A DNA stretch of 20,596 bases from a virus. Shown piece after piece: positions 7,241-13,232 of this stretch. The stretch spans positions 1 to 20,596 of the IMG/VR virus record IMGVR_UViG_3300009000_000054. One strand, written 5' to 3'. How positions within the stretch are numbered: the stretch's first letter is position 1; the number at the start of each line of letters is the position of its first letter. The position numbers were made by a program, and so were the translations under genes. The notes under the pieces are model-generated. The model saw nothing but the letters and a program-made list of their open reading frames with translations. It was not told the DNA's origin and did not search any database.

Positions 7241-7528
7241 ATGGTAAATTATAGTACAAACTGGATGGGTCCAATTAACCAACAATGGATCGAAGAACAC
7301 GGTGATTGTTGGAGTGCTGGACGCATCGACATTTACGGCGTGCCTGGTGAGGATTATCCTATAGAGTATGGACTTCCTATTATGCACACTGAAGATTGGA
7401 ACGCTTTGAGTGATTTTCTTTGGGATTTAACAACACCAGAGAAATTATCGTACGATGAACTTGTTTATATGTTTGAATACGAGTATGGCAAAAAGATTAG
7501 GTGGTGGAAAAATGACAATGCCGATTGA
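7241..7528 (+). CDS. conserved phage hypothetical protein (NYSTNWMGP family)
   Basis: A 95-residue protein with the recognisable block NYSTNWMGPINQQWIEEHGD followed by CWSAGRIDIYG and EYGLPIMHTEDWNALSDFLW. I have seen this arrangement ('Y..NWMGP', 'D.W..GRIDI', 'DW..LS.WL') in hypothetical proteins of many phages and some bacteria. No function is known. It is rich in Trp and acidic residues. The next gene starts 17 bases before its stop. Confidence 0.75.
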   Translation: MVNYSTNWMGPINQQWIEEHGDCWSAGRIDIYGVPGEDYPIEYGLPIMHTEDWNALSDFLWDLTTPEKLSYDELVYMFEYEYGKKIRWWKNDNAD

Positions 7529-7730
7529 AAGAACGCAAGCAGTGTTGCGAGTCGAACGCTTTCTGCTTGACTTGCGAAACCCTAAGAAGTATCCTCGTGT
7601 ACCTAAGGCAGTTCGAGAAGAGGCAAGTCGTTTGCTTAAGCACTATCCTTCGCAGTTTGAAATGATGTATATTGATGAGAGTTTTGAACCTCTAGAGAAA
7701 ATAGATTATGAGCGACTACTACCCCGATAG
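7512..7730 (+). CDS. BPSL0761-family protein
   Basis: The product begins MTMPIERTQAVLRVERFLLD and continues with YPRVPKAVREEASRLLKHYP. It matches the signature of the BPSL0761 family (MTMP.ERT.AV......FL..L, then RVP..VR..A..LLRHYP), a small uncharacterised proteobacterial family. This start (72 residues) is chosen over an upstream ATG at 7455 because the family begins MTMP and GGTGG precedes it. It extends past the usual HYP end by about 25 residues. Its presence in a phage cassette suggests exchange with host or prophage genes. Confidence 0.75.
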   Translation: MTMPIERTQAVLRVERFLLDLRNPKKYPRVPKAVREEASRLLKHYPSQFEMMYIDESFEPLEKIDYERLLPR

Positions 7731-8040
7731 TTGGGTTGTTCTCAAAATAGAATACCAAGGCAACACCATCTACAAACTGCTCGCCGGATTGAGCGGGGGA
7801 TATACGCAGGGCGATAGTTGGCGCATGAATAGCGGTATTACCAAAGTAACGGAAAACGGTAATTTCTTAGAGTTCTGGGGGTATAGCGGCAGTTGTTATG
7901 TTTGCCCCAAAGATGCCTATCGCTTGACAATGGCTAGTGCTTCAGTGTATAATAAACTGAATGAAAACTTTGGTGTTGAAATGATGCCAGAAGATACTGA
8001 TTGGATGAATATGGAGTGGTTTGATTATGATAGAAGGTAA
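7708..8040 (+). CDS. conserved phage hypothetical protein
   Basis: A 110-residue protein with the pattern YYPDSWVVLKI, YKLLAGLSGGY, DSWRMNSGI and FWGYSGSCYVC. I recognise this small beta-rich, Trp/Gly-rich phage protein type from other phages but know no function. It overlaps the BPSL0761-family gene by 23 bp and the next gene by 14 bp. It also contains a TTGACA/TATAAT promoter at 7924-7953. Confidence 0.75.
   Translation: MSDYYPDSWVVLKIEYQGNTIYKLLAGLSGGYTQGDSWRMNSGITKVTENGNFLEFWGYSGSCYVCPKDAYRLTMASASVYNKLNENFGVEMMPEDTDWMNMEWFDYDRR
7924..7953 (+). promoter_or_regulatory. intragenic sigma-70-type promoter upstream of gp46
   Basis: TTGACA 7924-7929 and TATAAT 7948-7953 are both perfect hexamers separated by 18 bp, inside a coding region. 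The predicted start is near 7960. It would serve the small gene at 8027 and gp46. Confidence 0.75.
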
Positions 8041-8299
8041 AATTGATTTTGATGCTAGCATTTCTATTGAATCAAATGGAAAGGTTAATCTGCATCTCTA
8101 TATGGGAGAACGTTCTTGCGAACCAGTTGTTGAAGGGGGTGTGCATCTAAACGTTTTGATTGATGATATTCTCGATTCATTTATTAGTCCGCAAACGAAA
8201 AAGATTGCAGACTATCATATGGAAGAAGCACAACAGCTTGTCGCAGAACTTAAGTCTGCGGTAAAATACGCCAAACGGCGAATCAAGGAATTGTCATAG
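8027..8299 (+). CDS. hypothetical protein with coiled C-terminus
   Basis: A 90-residue protein: an N-terminal beta part (EGKIDFDASISIESNG, VNLHLYMGE) and a C-terminal helix (MEEAQQLVAELKSAVKYAKR). ATG 8027 with GGAG at 8013-8016 is preferred over TTG 8021. It lies 3 bp before gp46 and is likely co-transcribed with it from the promoter at 7924. The function is unknown. Confidence 0.7.
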   Translation: MIEGKIDFDASISIESNGKVNLHLYMGERSCEPVVEGGVHLNVLIDDILDSFISPQTKKIADYHMEEAQQLVAELKSAVKYAKRRIKELS

Positions 8300-8302
8300 A
8301 GT

Positions 8303-10024
8303 ATGATTAAATTTCAGAAACTCCGGTGGAAGAATTTTCTGTCCACCGGTAACAACTTTACTGAGATTGATTTTCAAGAATCTCCCACTACCCTTATCGT
8401 AGGGCACAATGGCTCTGGCAAGTCTACCTTGCTGGACGCTTTGTCGTTTGCTCTGTTCGGTAAGTCTCATCGCAAGATTTCTAAGCCTCAGCTAGTAAAC
8501 TCTATCAATAACAAGGGTCTGCTGGTCGAGGTAGAATTCTCTATTGGTAGCAGCAAGTACAAGATTGTTCGTGGCATGAAGCCCAATAAATTTGAGATTT
8601 GGGTCAATGGTAACATGCTCAATCAAGACTCGCATAACAAAGAGTACCAGTCTGTTCTTGAGAAGAACATCATCAAACTGAACCATAAATCTTTTCATCA
8701 AATTGTAGTCTTGGGTTCGTCTTCTTTTGTGCCCTTTATGCAGTTGCCTGCTCAAGCACGGCGTGAGGTGATTGAAGACCTACTTGACATCAATATGTTT
8801 TCTAAGATGAATCAGATTCTCAAAGAGAAGATTGCGGTACTCAAGGAGGATATTCGACAAAATGCTCATTCCACCGAAATCGTTAAGACGAAGATTAATG
8901 CTCAGAAAAAGTATCTTCGTGACCTTACCGCAATTAACTCGGCATATCGTAAAGAGAAAGAGGATTCTATCTCCGCAGCACAAGAAGAGATTAATACGAT
9001 CCAATCGCAGAACTTCAATTTATCTTTACAGATTAGCGATATCCTACCGTCCACGGAAACTAGTCTTACAAAAACAAGAACCCAACTTTCGCAGCTGGTT
9101 GATTTTGATACCTCGTTCAAGACAAAAGCAAAAACCATTGCAAAAGAAATTAAGTTCTTCTCGGAGAATGATGATTGTCCCACCTGCGGACAGGAAATTG
9201 ATGCGGAGACAAGAGATAAAAGGACAACTGAGGGTAAGGTAAAGGCAAAGGAACTTGCTGAAGCAATGTCTAAGGCACGAGAGCAGTTGGAAAAGCTTGG
9301 TAATGATGAGTCTGCTCTCAACAGTCAGATGGATAGGATTCGTGAATGGCAAAACACTATCAATAGTAATAACCATACCATTTCTCGTTTGCAGAAAAAC
9401 ATTGCTCAGATACAAGAAGAGATCAATGATCTTATCACAAATAATGATAGTCTAGAAGAGGCGAATAAGCAGCTAGAAGAACTGAACCAGCAGATTCATG
9501 AACTGCAAGATGTGAAGTACAAACTGCACGAGGACTTCTCATATCAGCAGGTGTGTTCTGAACTACTGAAAGACACTGGTATCAAGACGAAGATCATTAA
9601 GCAGTATCTGCCTGTGATCAACAATCTGACTAACCAGTATCTGCAGATTCTAGATTTCTTTGTTCACTTTGACCTAGACGAGTCTTTCACAGAAACGATT
9701 CGCTCTCGACATCGTGACAGTTTCTCCTACGACTCTTTCTCTGAAGGAGAGAAGCAGCGTATTGACCTCGCTCTACTCTTCACTTGGCGTCAAGTGGCTA
9801 AGATGAAGAACAGTGTAGCAACCAACCTACTGATTCTAGATGAGACCTTTGACTCTTCTCTAGATGATGACGGTGTTGATAACCTGATGAAGATTCTTCA
9901 CTCTCTTGGTGAAGACTCCAATATCTTTGTCATCTCTCACAAATCTGAATTGGAAGATGCTGCGTTTCAGAAGAAGATTCAGTTTGTGAAAGAAAAGAAC
10001 TTTTCTAAGATGAAAGCCGCTTGA
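8303..10024 (+). CDS. gp46: recombination endonuclease subunit gp46 (Rad50-like ATPase)
   Basis: gp46 is the SMC-like ATPase that works with gp47 to resect DNA ends for recombination-dependent replication. The order is Walker A GHNGSGKST (34-42), a long coiled coil broken by a zinc hook CPTC (292-295), ABC signature SFSEGEKQRID (478-488) and Walker B ILDETFD (511-517). The last helical part is ISHKSELED, a typical H-loop region. Length is 573 residues (T4 560). The zinc hook sits mid-coil, as in Rad50. The start ATG 8303 lies 3 bp after the previous stop. A strong RNA hairpin lies within the first codons (8323-8349). Confidence 0.97.
   Translation: MIKFQKLRWKNFLSTGNNFTEIDFQESPTTLIVGHNGSGKSTLLDALSFALFGKSHRKISKPQLVNSINNKGLLVEVEFSIGSSKYKIVRGMKPNKFEIWVNGNMLNQDSHNKEYQSVLEKNIIKLNHKSFHQIVVLGSSSFVPFMQLPAQARREVIEDLLDINMFSKMNQILKEKIAVLKEDIRQNAHSTEIVKTKINAQKKYLRDLTAINSAYRKEKEDSISAAQEEINTIQSQNFNLSLQISDILPSTETSLTKTRTQLSQLVDFDTSFKTKAKTIAKEIKFFSENDDCPTCGQEIDAETRDKRTTEGKVKAKELAEAMSKAREQLEKLGNDESALNSQMDRIREWQNTINSNNHTISRLQKNIAQIQEEINDLITNNDSLEEANKQLEELNQQIHELQDVKYKLHEDFSYQQVCSELLKDTGIKTKIIKQYLPVINNLTNQYLQILDFFVHFDLDESFTETIRSRHRDSFSYDSFSEGEKQRIDLALLFTWRQVAKMKNSVATNLLILDETFDSSLDDDGVDNLMKILHSLGEDSNIFVISHKSELEDAAFQKKIQFVKEKNFSKMKAA
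8323..8349 (+). repeat. inverted repeat/hairpin at start of gp46
   Basis: CCGGTGGA (8323-8330) and TCCACCGG (8342-8349) are perfect inverted 8-mers, and the 11-nt loop holds AGA/TCT, which could extend the stem past a bulged G. It begins 20 bp after the gp46 ATG, so it lies where it could slow early elongation or be an RNA-processing site. Confidence 0.6.
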
Positions 10025-10049
10025 CATTCTGTTTTGACTGTAGTATAAT
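10021..10049 (+). promoter_or_regulatory. sigma-70-type promoter for gp45
   Basis: TTGACA 10021-10026 overlaps the gp46 stop, and TATAAT 10044-10049 follows with a 17-bp spacer; both are perfect consensus. Transcription should begin near 10056, and AGTGAGG (10064-10070) precedes the gp45 ATG. Confidence 0.92.
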
Positions 10050-10077
10050 TCGTGTATCAATTAAGTGAGGATTCGTC

Positions 10078-10755
10078 ATGGAATTATCTGATCGTACTAT
10101 GCAAGTTCTCAAGAACTATGCAGCAATCAACCCTAACATTGTGATCTCTCAGGGTAAAGAACTGAAGACAGTCTCTGTGGCTCGGACTGTTTTTTCTAAG
10201 ACGACTCTTGATGAAGAGTTTCCGTCTGGGTTTGGTATCTATGATCTTAATGAGTTTCTCAATGTACTCAATCTGGTTGATCGTCCCAATCTGAAGTTTG
10301 ATAAGGATTATGTTGTCGTGGGTGATGCAACGGGTCGTTCTAAGGTCAAGTATTTCTTCTCTGACCCTGAAATGCTGACCTCCCCTAGCAAAGACATCGT
10401 AATGCCTGAGTGCGAAGTTAACTTCGTGCTAGATACTCGTACACTGAGTTCGCTGAAGAGTGCTGCTGCTGCCCTAGGGCACAGTGAGATTTCTATCACT
10501 CCAGCAAATGGTGCTGTCTGCCTCTCTGTGCTTGATAGCAAAGATGCAACCTCTAATGTGTTCTCGGTGGATGTAGATGGTTCATATGAGGAAGGTGTTA
10601 ATTTCAACTTCGTTCTGAATGTGAACAATCTCAAGATTGTGAATGAAGACTTTGATGTAGGTATTTCATCTCGTTTGATTTCTCAATTCAAGAGCAAGCA
10701 GTCTGATATTGAATACTTCATTGCACTAGAAAAAACGTCAACTTACGGAGAGTAA
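10078..10755 (+). CDS. gp45: DNA polymerase sliding clamp gp45
   Basis: gp45 forms the trimeric ring that tethers gp43 polymerase to DNA and also activates late transcription with gp55. The 225-residue product (T4 228) keeps the clamp pattern: LSDRTMQVLKNYAAINPNIV at the N-terminus (T4 LSKDTTALLKNFATINSGI), FGIYDLNEFLNVLNLVD (T4 VAIYDLNGFLGILSLVN) and near the end NFNFVLNVNNLKI (T4 FNFIINMANMKM) and YFIALEKTSTYGE (T4 VVALEADSTHDF). It has its own consensus promoter. gp44 lies some 3.3 kb downstream because of an inserted accessory block. Confidence 0.95.
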   Translation: MELSDRTMQVLKNYAAINPNIVISQGKELKTVSVARTVFSKTTLDEEFPSGFGIYDLNEFLNVLNLVDRPNLKFDKDYVVVGDATGRSKVKYFFSDPEMLTSPSKDIVMPECEVNFVLDTRTLSSLKSAAAALGHSEISITPANGAVCLSVLDSKDATSNVFSVDVDGSYEEGVNFNFVLNVNNLKIVNEDFDVGISSRLISQFKSKQSDIEYFIALEKTSTYGE

Positions 10756-10759
10756 TAAA

Positions 10760-10963
10760 ATGGCAGATGCAGCAAAGCAAGAAGATCACAGCAAGATGTA
10801 CGAGATGGGCAACCGTGTTGCTCGTTCTACGATTGCCGTGATTGATACGGTCGTCCAGCGTGGCGGTTTCAAAGGTGAAGAACTTTCCACCATCGGTCAA
10901 CTTCGTGACCAAGCAGTTCAAGTTGTTCAGATGGCAGAAGAGTTTCAGTCCCAGGGGGAGTAA
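10760..10963 (+). CDS. small helical protein downstream of gp45
   Basis: A 67-residue, probably all-helical protein (HSKMYEMGNRVARSTIAVID; LSTIGQLRDQAVQVVQMAEEF) 4 bp after gp45. I do not recognise it. The stop codon TAA lies in the loop of a GC-rich stem-loop (10954-10971). Co-transcription with the clamp suggests a replication or transcription accessory, but only by context. Confidence 0.72.
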   Translation: MADAAKQEDHSKMYEMGNRVARSTIAVIDTVVQRGGFKGEELSTIGQLRDQAVQVVQMAEEFQSQGE

Positions 10964-10971
10964 TCTCCCCC
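10954..10971 (+). repeat. GC-rich stem-loop between the gp45 unit and tRNA-Arg
   Basis: GGGGGAG (10954-10960) and CTCCCCC (10965-10971) form a 7-bp stem with a TAAT loop that contains the stop of the preceding gene. There is no T-run after it (GCCCCATGC follows, then the tRNA at 10979). It is more likely an mRNA 3'-end stabiliser or processing barrier ahead of the tRNA than an intrinsic terminator. Confidence 0.6.
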
Positions 10972-10978
10972 GCCCCAT

Positions 10979-11055
10979 GCGCCCATAGCTCAATTGGATA
11001 GAGCAACAGCCTTCTAAGCTGTAGGTTCCAGGTTCGAGTCCTGGTGGGTGCGCCA
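10979..11055 (+). tRNA. tRNA-Arg (anticodon UCU)
   Basis: A complete 77-nt cloverleaf with encoded CCA. Acceptor GCGCCCA pairs with TGGGTGC (one G-U), the D stem is GCTC/GAGC, the anticodon stem ACAGC/GCTGT with loop CTTCTAA gives anticodon TCT, and the T stem is CCAGG/CCTGG with loop TTCGAGT. It reads AGA codons, which this phage uses alongside CGT. No separate promoter is visible; it probably rides on the gp45 transcript. Confidence 0.96.
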
Positions 11056-11067
11056 ATTGGAGGTACT

Positions 11068-11271
11068 ATGTACTTGAAGCGTGACAATCGTGGTGCAGAG
11101 ATTCGTAGAACAAACACAGAGTCTTGCGAGATGTATGTGGTTGATCTTTATGAAAATGGTGCTATTGTAGAAGTACGAGAGCTTCCCGGCAAAAGCATCT
11201 ACTATGCCCAAGATACTGCAGAAAACTGGCTCAATGGCATTTTAGAAACTAAGCAGTTTTTAGCAGAGTAA
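11068..11271 (+). CDS. hypothetical small protein
   Basis: A 67-residue protein with a central strand-rich part (EMYVVDLYENGAIVEVREL) and a C-terminal helix (AENWLNGILETKQFLAE). ATG 11068 with GGAGG at 11059-11063 is chosen, as an upstream in-frame start lies inside the tRNA. It overlaps the sulfotransferase start (TAATG 11269-11273), so the two are probably coupled and may share a function. No family is recognised. Confidence 0.75.
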   Translation: MYLKRDNRGAEIRRTNTESCEMYVVDLYENGAIVEVRELPGKSIYYAQDTAENWLNGILETKQFLAE

Positions 11272-12083
11272 TGCAACTAAACATTTGCACAGGATTGCCT
11301 CGATCTGGCAGCACCGTACTGATGAATATCCTACAGCAGAATCCTAGGATCTTCACTTCAGGGACTTGTGTGCTTCCTCGTTTGCTCAAAGACTTGCTAA
11401 CCCGAGTCCGAGTGAAAGAGGAATTCCTGGCAATGAGTCAGAAGTCTTCCGACAAAGCACTCTATGGTTTTATTCGAGGATCTGCTCTTGGGTGGTACTC
11501 TGGACTTACTGACAAACCTGTTGTGTTCTCTAAGAGTCGCTACTGGTCTGAGTTTCTGCATCTGTTTCCTGATGCTAAGATTCTTGTGACTGTTCGTGAC
11601 CTACGAGACATCATTGAGAGCTTTGAGAAACTAGAAGGAAAGACTCTAGCAACGCACACATATACTGATGACAATACTGTTGTGGCATCTATGACCATGC
11701 AGGAGAAGTTTCAGTATTATGTGAATCGAATGAATCCCATGAATGCAACTCTGAGGACTGAGATTCCTCGTTGCATGGATTTATTTGAAAGTGGTCGTGT
11801 TATGTTTTTGCGATATGAAGACTTTACCAAAGAACCAGAGCATATGTTGAAGAAGATATATCGTTTTCTTGGTGAAGAATATTACGAGCACGATTTAAGT
11901 AATATTGAATTAAATGATAATTACGAGCATGATAATGTATATTATGCCGAGAAGATTAGTCATGTAACTGATCGTGAGTTTCAATATTATAAAGAACCAA
12001 ATAGACAATTACCTGATTGGTTTCATGAAGGGGTTGTAAGAGAGAATGAATGGTTCTACAATGCGTTTTATCCGCCGCTATAG
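11271..12083 (+). CDS. sulfotransferase-family protein
   Basis: A 270-residue PAPS-dependent sulfotransferase-like enzyme, which would move a sulfuryl group from 3'-phosphoadenosine-5'-phosphosulfate to an acceptor. The 5'-phosphosulfate loop is TGLPRSGSTVLMNIL (7-21) and the 3'-phosphate-binding motif is VTVRDLRDIIESFEKL (106-121). A C-terminal RYEDFTKEPEHMLKKIYRFL matches the family's 'YEDL...P...l..i..FLG' helix. The protein lacks a signal peptide, so it acts in the cytoplasm. The acceptor is unknown: a phage virion component, host surface glycan or small metabolite are all possible. The gene stop (TAG 12081-12083) lies inside the following tRNA-Thr gene. Confidence 0.88.
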   Translation: MQLNICTGLPRSGSTVLMNILQQNPRIFTSGTCVLPRLLKDLLTRVRVKEEFLAMSQKSSDKALYGFIRGSALGWYSGLTDKPVVFSKSRYWSEFLHLFPDAKILVTVRDLRDIIESFEKLEGKTLATHTYTDDNTVVASMTMQEKFQYYVNRMNPMNATLRTEIPRCMDLFESGRVMFLRYEDFTKEPEHMLKKIYRFLGEEYYEHDLSNIELNDNYEHDNVYYAEKISHVTDREFQYYKEPNRQLPDWFHEGVVRENEWFYNAFYPPL

Positions 12084-12149
12084 CTCAGCAGGTAGAGCAT
12101 CTGATTTGTAATCAGAGGGTCCCGGGTTCGATTCCTGGTGGCGGCACCA
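12074..12149 (+). tRNA. tRNA-Thr (anticodon UGU)
   Basis: A 76-nt cloverleaf with encoded CCA. Acceptor GCCGCTA pairs with TGGCGGC (one U-G), the D stem is GCTC/GAGC, the anticodon stem TCTGA/TCAGA with loop TTTGTAA gives anticodon TGT, and the T stem is CCGGG/CCTGG with loop TTCGATT. Its first ten bases are the last codons and stop of the sulfotransferase gene. It reads ACA. Confidence 0.96.
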
Positions 12150-12167
12150 TCATCCGACGAACGGGCA

Positions 12168-12196
12168 TTGACTCGTTCTAGCTAGTCTGATATAGT
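12168..12196 (+). promoter_or_regulatory. promoter upstream of the accessory block
   Basis: TTGACT 12168-12173 and TATAGT 12191-12196 with a 17-bp spacer and an extended -10 TGA at 12188-12190. It is in the 71-bp gap after tRNA-Thr. An RBS (TAGGAGA) follows before ATG 12221. Confidence 0.8.
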
Positions 12197-12220
12197 GTTC
12201 ATGACACTTAGGAGAAGACT

Positions 12221-12442
12221 ATGCAAATTCTGCAAGAAGTGACTGACTGGAAAGATGTTCATTATAATCAACCAAATCACATTTATTTTGTCTCCCGCAC
12301 GAAGCTAATAGGCTACATAAAAGAAGGCACTTTAGATATTATTCAACTAAAGACTCCTATGCCTTTCACTAAATCTCATCGTAAGTTCAATAAACTTTCA
12401 GAGGCTCAACTTAAGAAGTTATTAAAATGCTCCCTGATGTAA
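12221..12442 (+). CDS. hypothetical small basic protein
   Basis: A 73-residue Lys-rich protein (PNHIYFVSRTKLIGYIKEGT; SHRKFNKLSEAQLKKLLK) with a strand-rich N-terminus and a basic helical C-terminus. It is first in the accessory unit behind an extended -10 promoter and has a good AGGAGA ribosome site. No family is recognised. Its last 16 bp overlap the next ORF. Confidence 0.7.
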   Translation: MQILQEVTDWKDVHYNQPNHIYFVSRTKLIGYIKEGTLDIIQLKTPMPFTKSHRKFNKLSEAQLKKLLKCSLM

Positions 12443-12615
12443 CTTCCACTGTCCCTGTGACATATACAACACAAAGAACCTTGATCAATGTTTCTCCCGG
12501 AGAAGAAGTCGGAGAGAATAAGTACACTGAAGTCACTTTTGATACTATCGTTTATGATAAGAACGGACAAGTTGATCCTGTTGTTAGAGTAAACAAGGTA
12601 GACTACTATGCTTAG
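12427..12615 (+). CDS. hypothetical small protein
   Basis: A 62-residue, beta-rich, Val/Thr-rich protein (LPDVTSTVPVTYTTQRTLIN; YTEVTFDTIVYDKNG). The composition is more like a small virion or appendage component than an enzyme, but I have no firm match. Overlaps of 16 bp upstream and 8 bp downstream support translation within the unit. Confidence 0.65.
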   Translation: MLPDVTSTVPVTYTTQRTLINVSPGEEVGENKYTEVTFDTIVYDKNGQVDPVVRVNKVDYYA

Positions 12616-13216
12616 AATTTGGCTTTCTGCATTCGGTTTCATTCTTTTTCTTCTTTTTCTTCTTTTCATTACGACACAAGACGATGTTCCAGTGAAAGGT
12701 CCTATGGGACCAATGCCTACGGGTGCTAACATTGTCATAGAAGAACCTGAACTGGAGCCAGTAGAAGAATCTGAGCATCAGAAGAGAGGGGTTGACACAC
12801 CTAAAAATCGTCAATGTCTTGCAATCAACACATACTATGAAGCAAGAAATCAAAGCAAAGCTGGTCGCCTTGCCACGATGCAGGTTGTTATCAACAGAGT
12901 CTACAGCCATAAATTTCCTGACACTATCTGTGATGTCGTCACTCAGGGTCCGACATACACTAACTGGTTAGGCAATGAATGGCCTGTGAGAGATCAGTGT
13001 CAGTTCTCTTGGTACTGTGACGGCTTGTCTGACATACCAGTTGATGCTGAGACATTCTTTGAACTAGAAGAACTTATAGAAGTCTTTCTTTCTACTGATA
13101 TGATTGATATTACTGATGGTGCGCTATATTATCACGCAGATTATGTGCTTCCGGTGTGGAGTCAAGACTATATAGTTACTGCAGTAATTGATAATCATCT
13201 TTTTTATCGTCCGTGA
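12608..13216 (+). CDS. membrane-anchored SleB/CwlJ-type cell-wall hydrolase
   Basis: A 202-residue predicted peptidoglycan hydrolase. The C-terminal domain (about 66-202) matches the SleB/CwlJ (Hydrolase_2) family: NRQCLAINTYYEAR with E78 as the likely catalytic Glu, MQVVINRVYSHKFPDTICDVV, QCQFSWYCDG and GALYYHADYVLPVWS. The N-terminus has a very hydrophobic segment (LSAFGFILFLLFLLFIT, about 6-22) followed by a Pro/Glu-rich linker (about 25-60), so the enzyme is probably tethered on the outer face of the inner membrane. The segment is more hydrophobic than typical SAR endolysin anchors. It may act as the endolysin or in wall remodelling. It sits far from structural genes. Confidence 0.85.
   Translation: MLRIWLSAFGFILFLLFLLFITTQDDVPVKGPMGPMPTGANIVIEEPELEPVEESEHQKRGVDTPKNRQCLAINTYYEARNQSKAGRLATMQVVINRVYSHKFPDTICDVVTQGPTYTNWLGNEWPVRDQCQFSWYCDGLSDIPVDAETFFELEELIEVFLSTDMIDITDGALYYHADYVLPVWSQDYIVTAVIDNHLFYRP
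12642..12667 (+). repeat. 9-bp tandem repeat encoding the membrane anchor
   Basis: The 9-mer TTCTTTTTC is repeated twice exactly (12642-12650, 12651-12659), with a third near copy (12660-12667). The unit is three codons long, so gain or loss of copies would lengthen or shorten the hydrophobic segment without a frameshift. It is an unusual pyrimidine run for this window. Confidence 0.75.
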
Positions 13217-13232
13217 AAACTTGGAGGTTGAT

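Noticed and set aside
10413-10426. 14-bp palindrome CGAAGTTAACTTCG inside gp45
   Set aside because: A short palindrome within conserved coding sequence, with no link to any nearby site; of the size expected by chance across 20 kb.
10869-11117. Reverse-strand ORF of 82 codons across tRNA-Arg, with residues like PTRTRTWNLQLRRLLLYP
   Set aside because: This is the usual artefact of translating a tRNA antisense; the tRNA and flanking + strand genes explain the region.
10979-12149. tRNA genes as prophage attachment sites
   Set aside because: No integrase, no duplicated tRNA 3' end, and the gene content is that of a strictly lytic T4-type phage; the tRNAs are complete phage genes.
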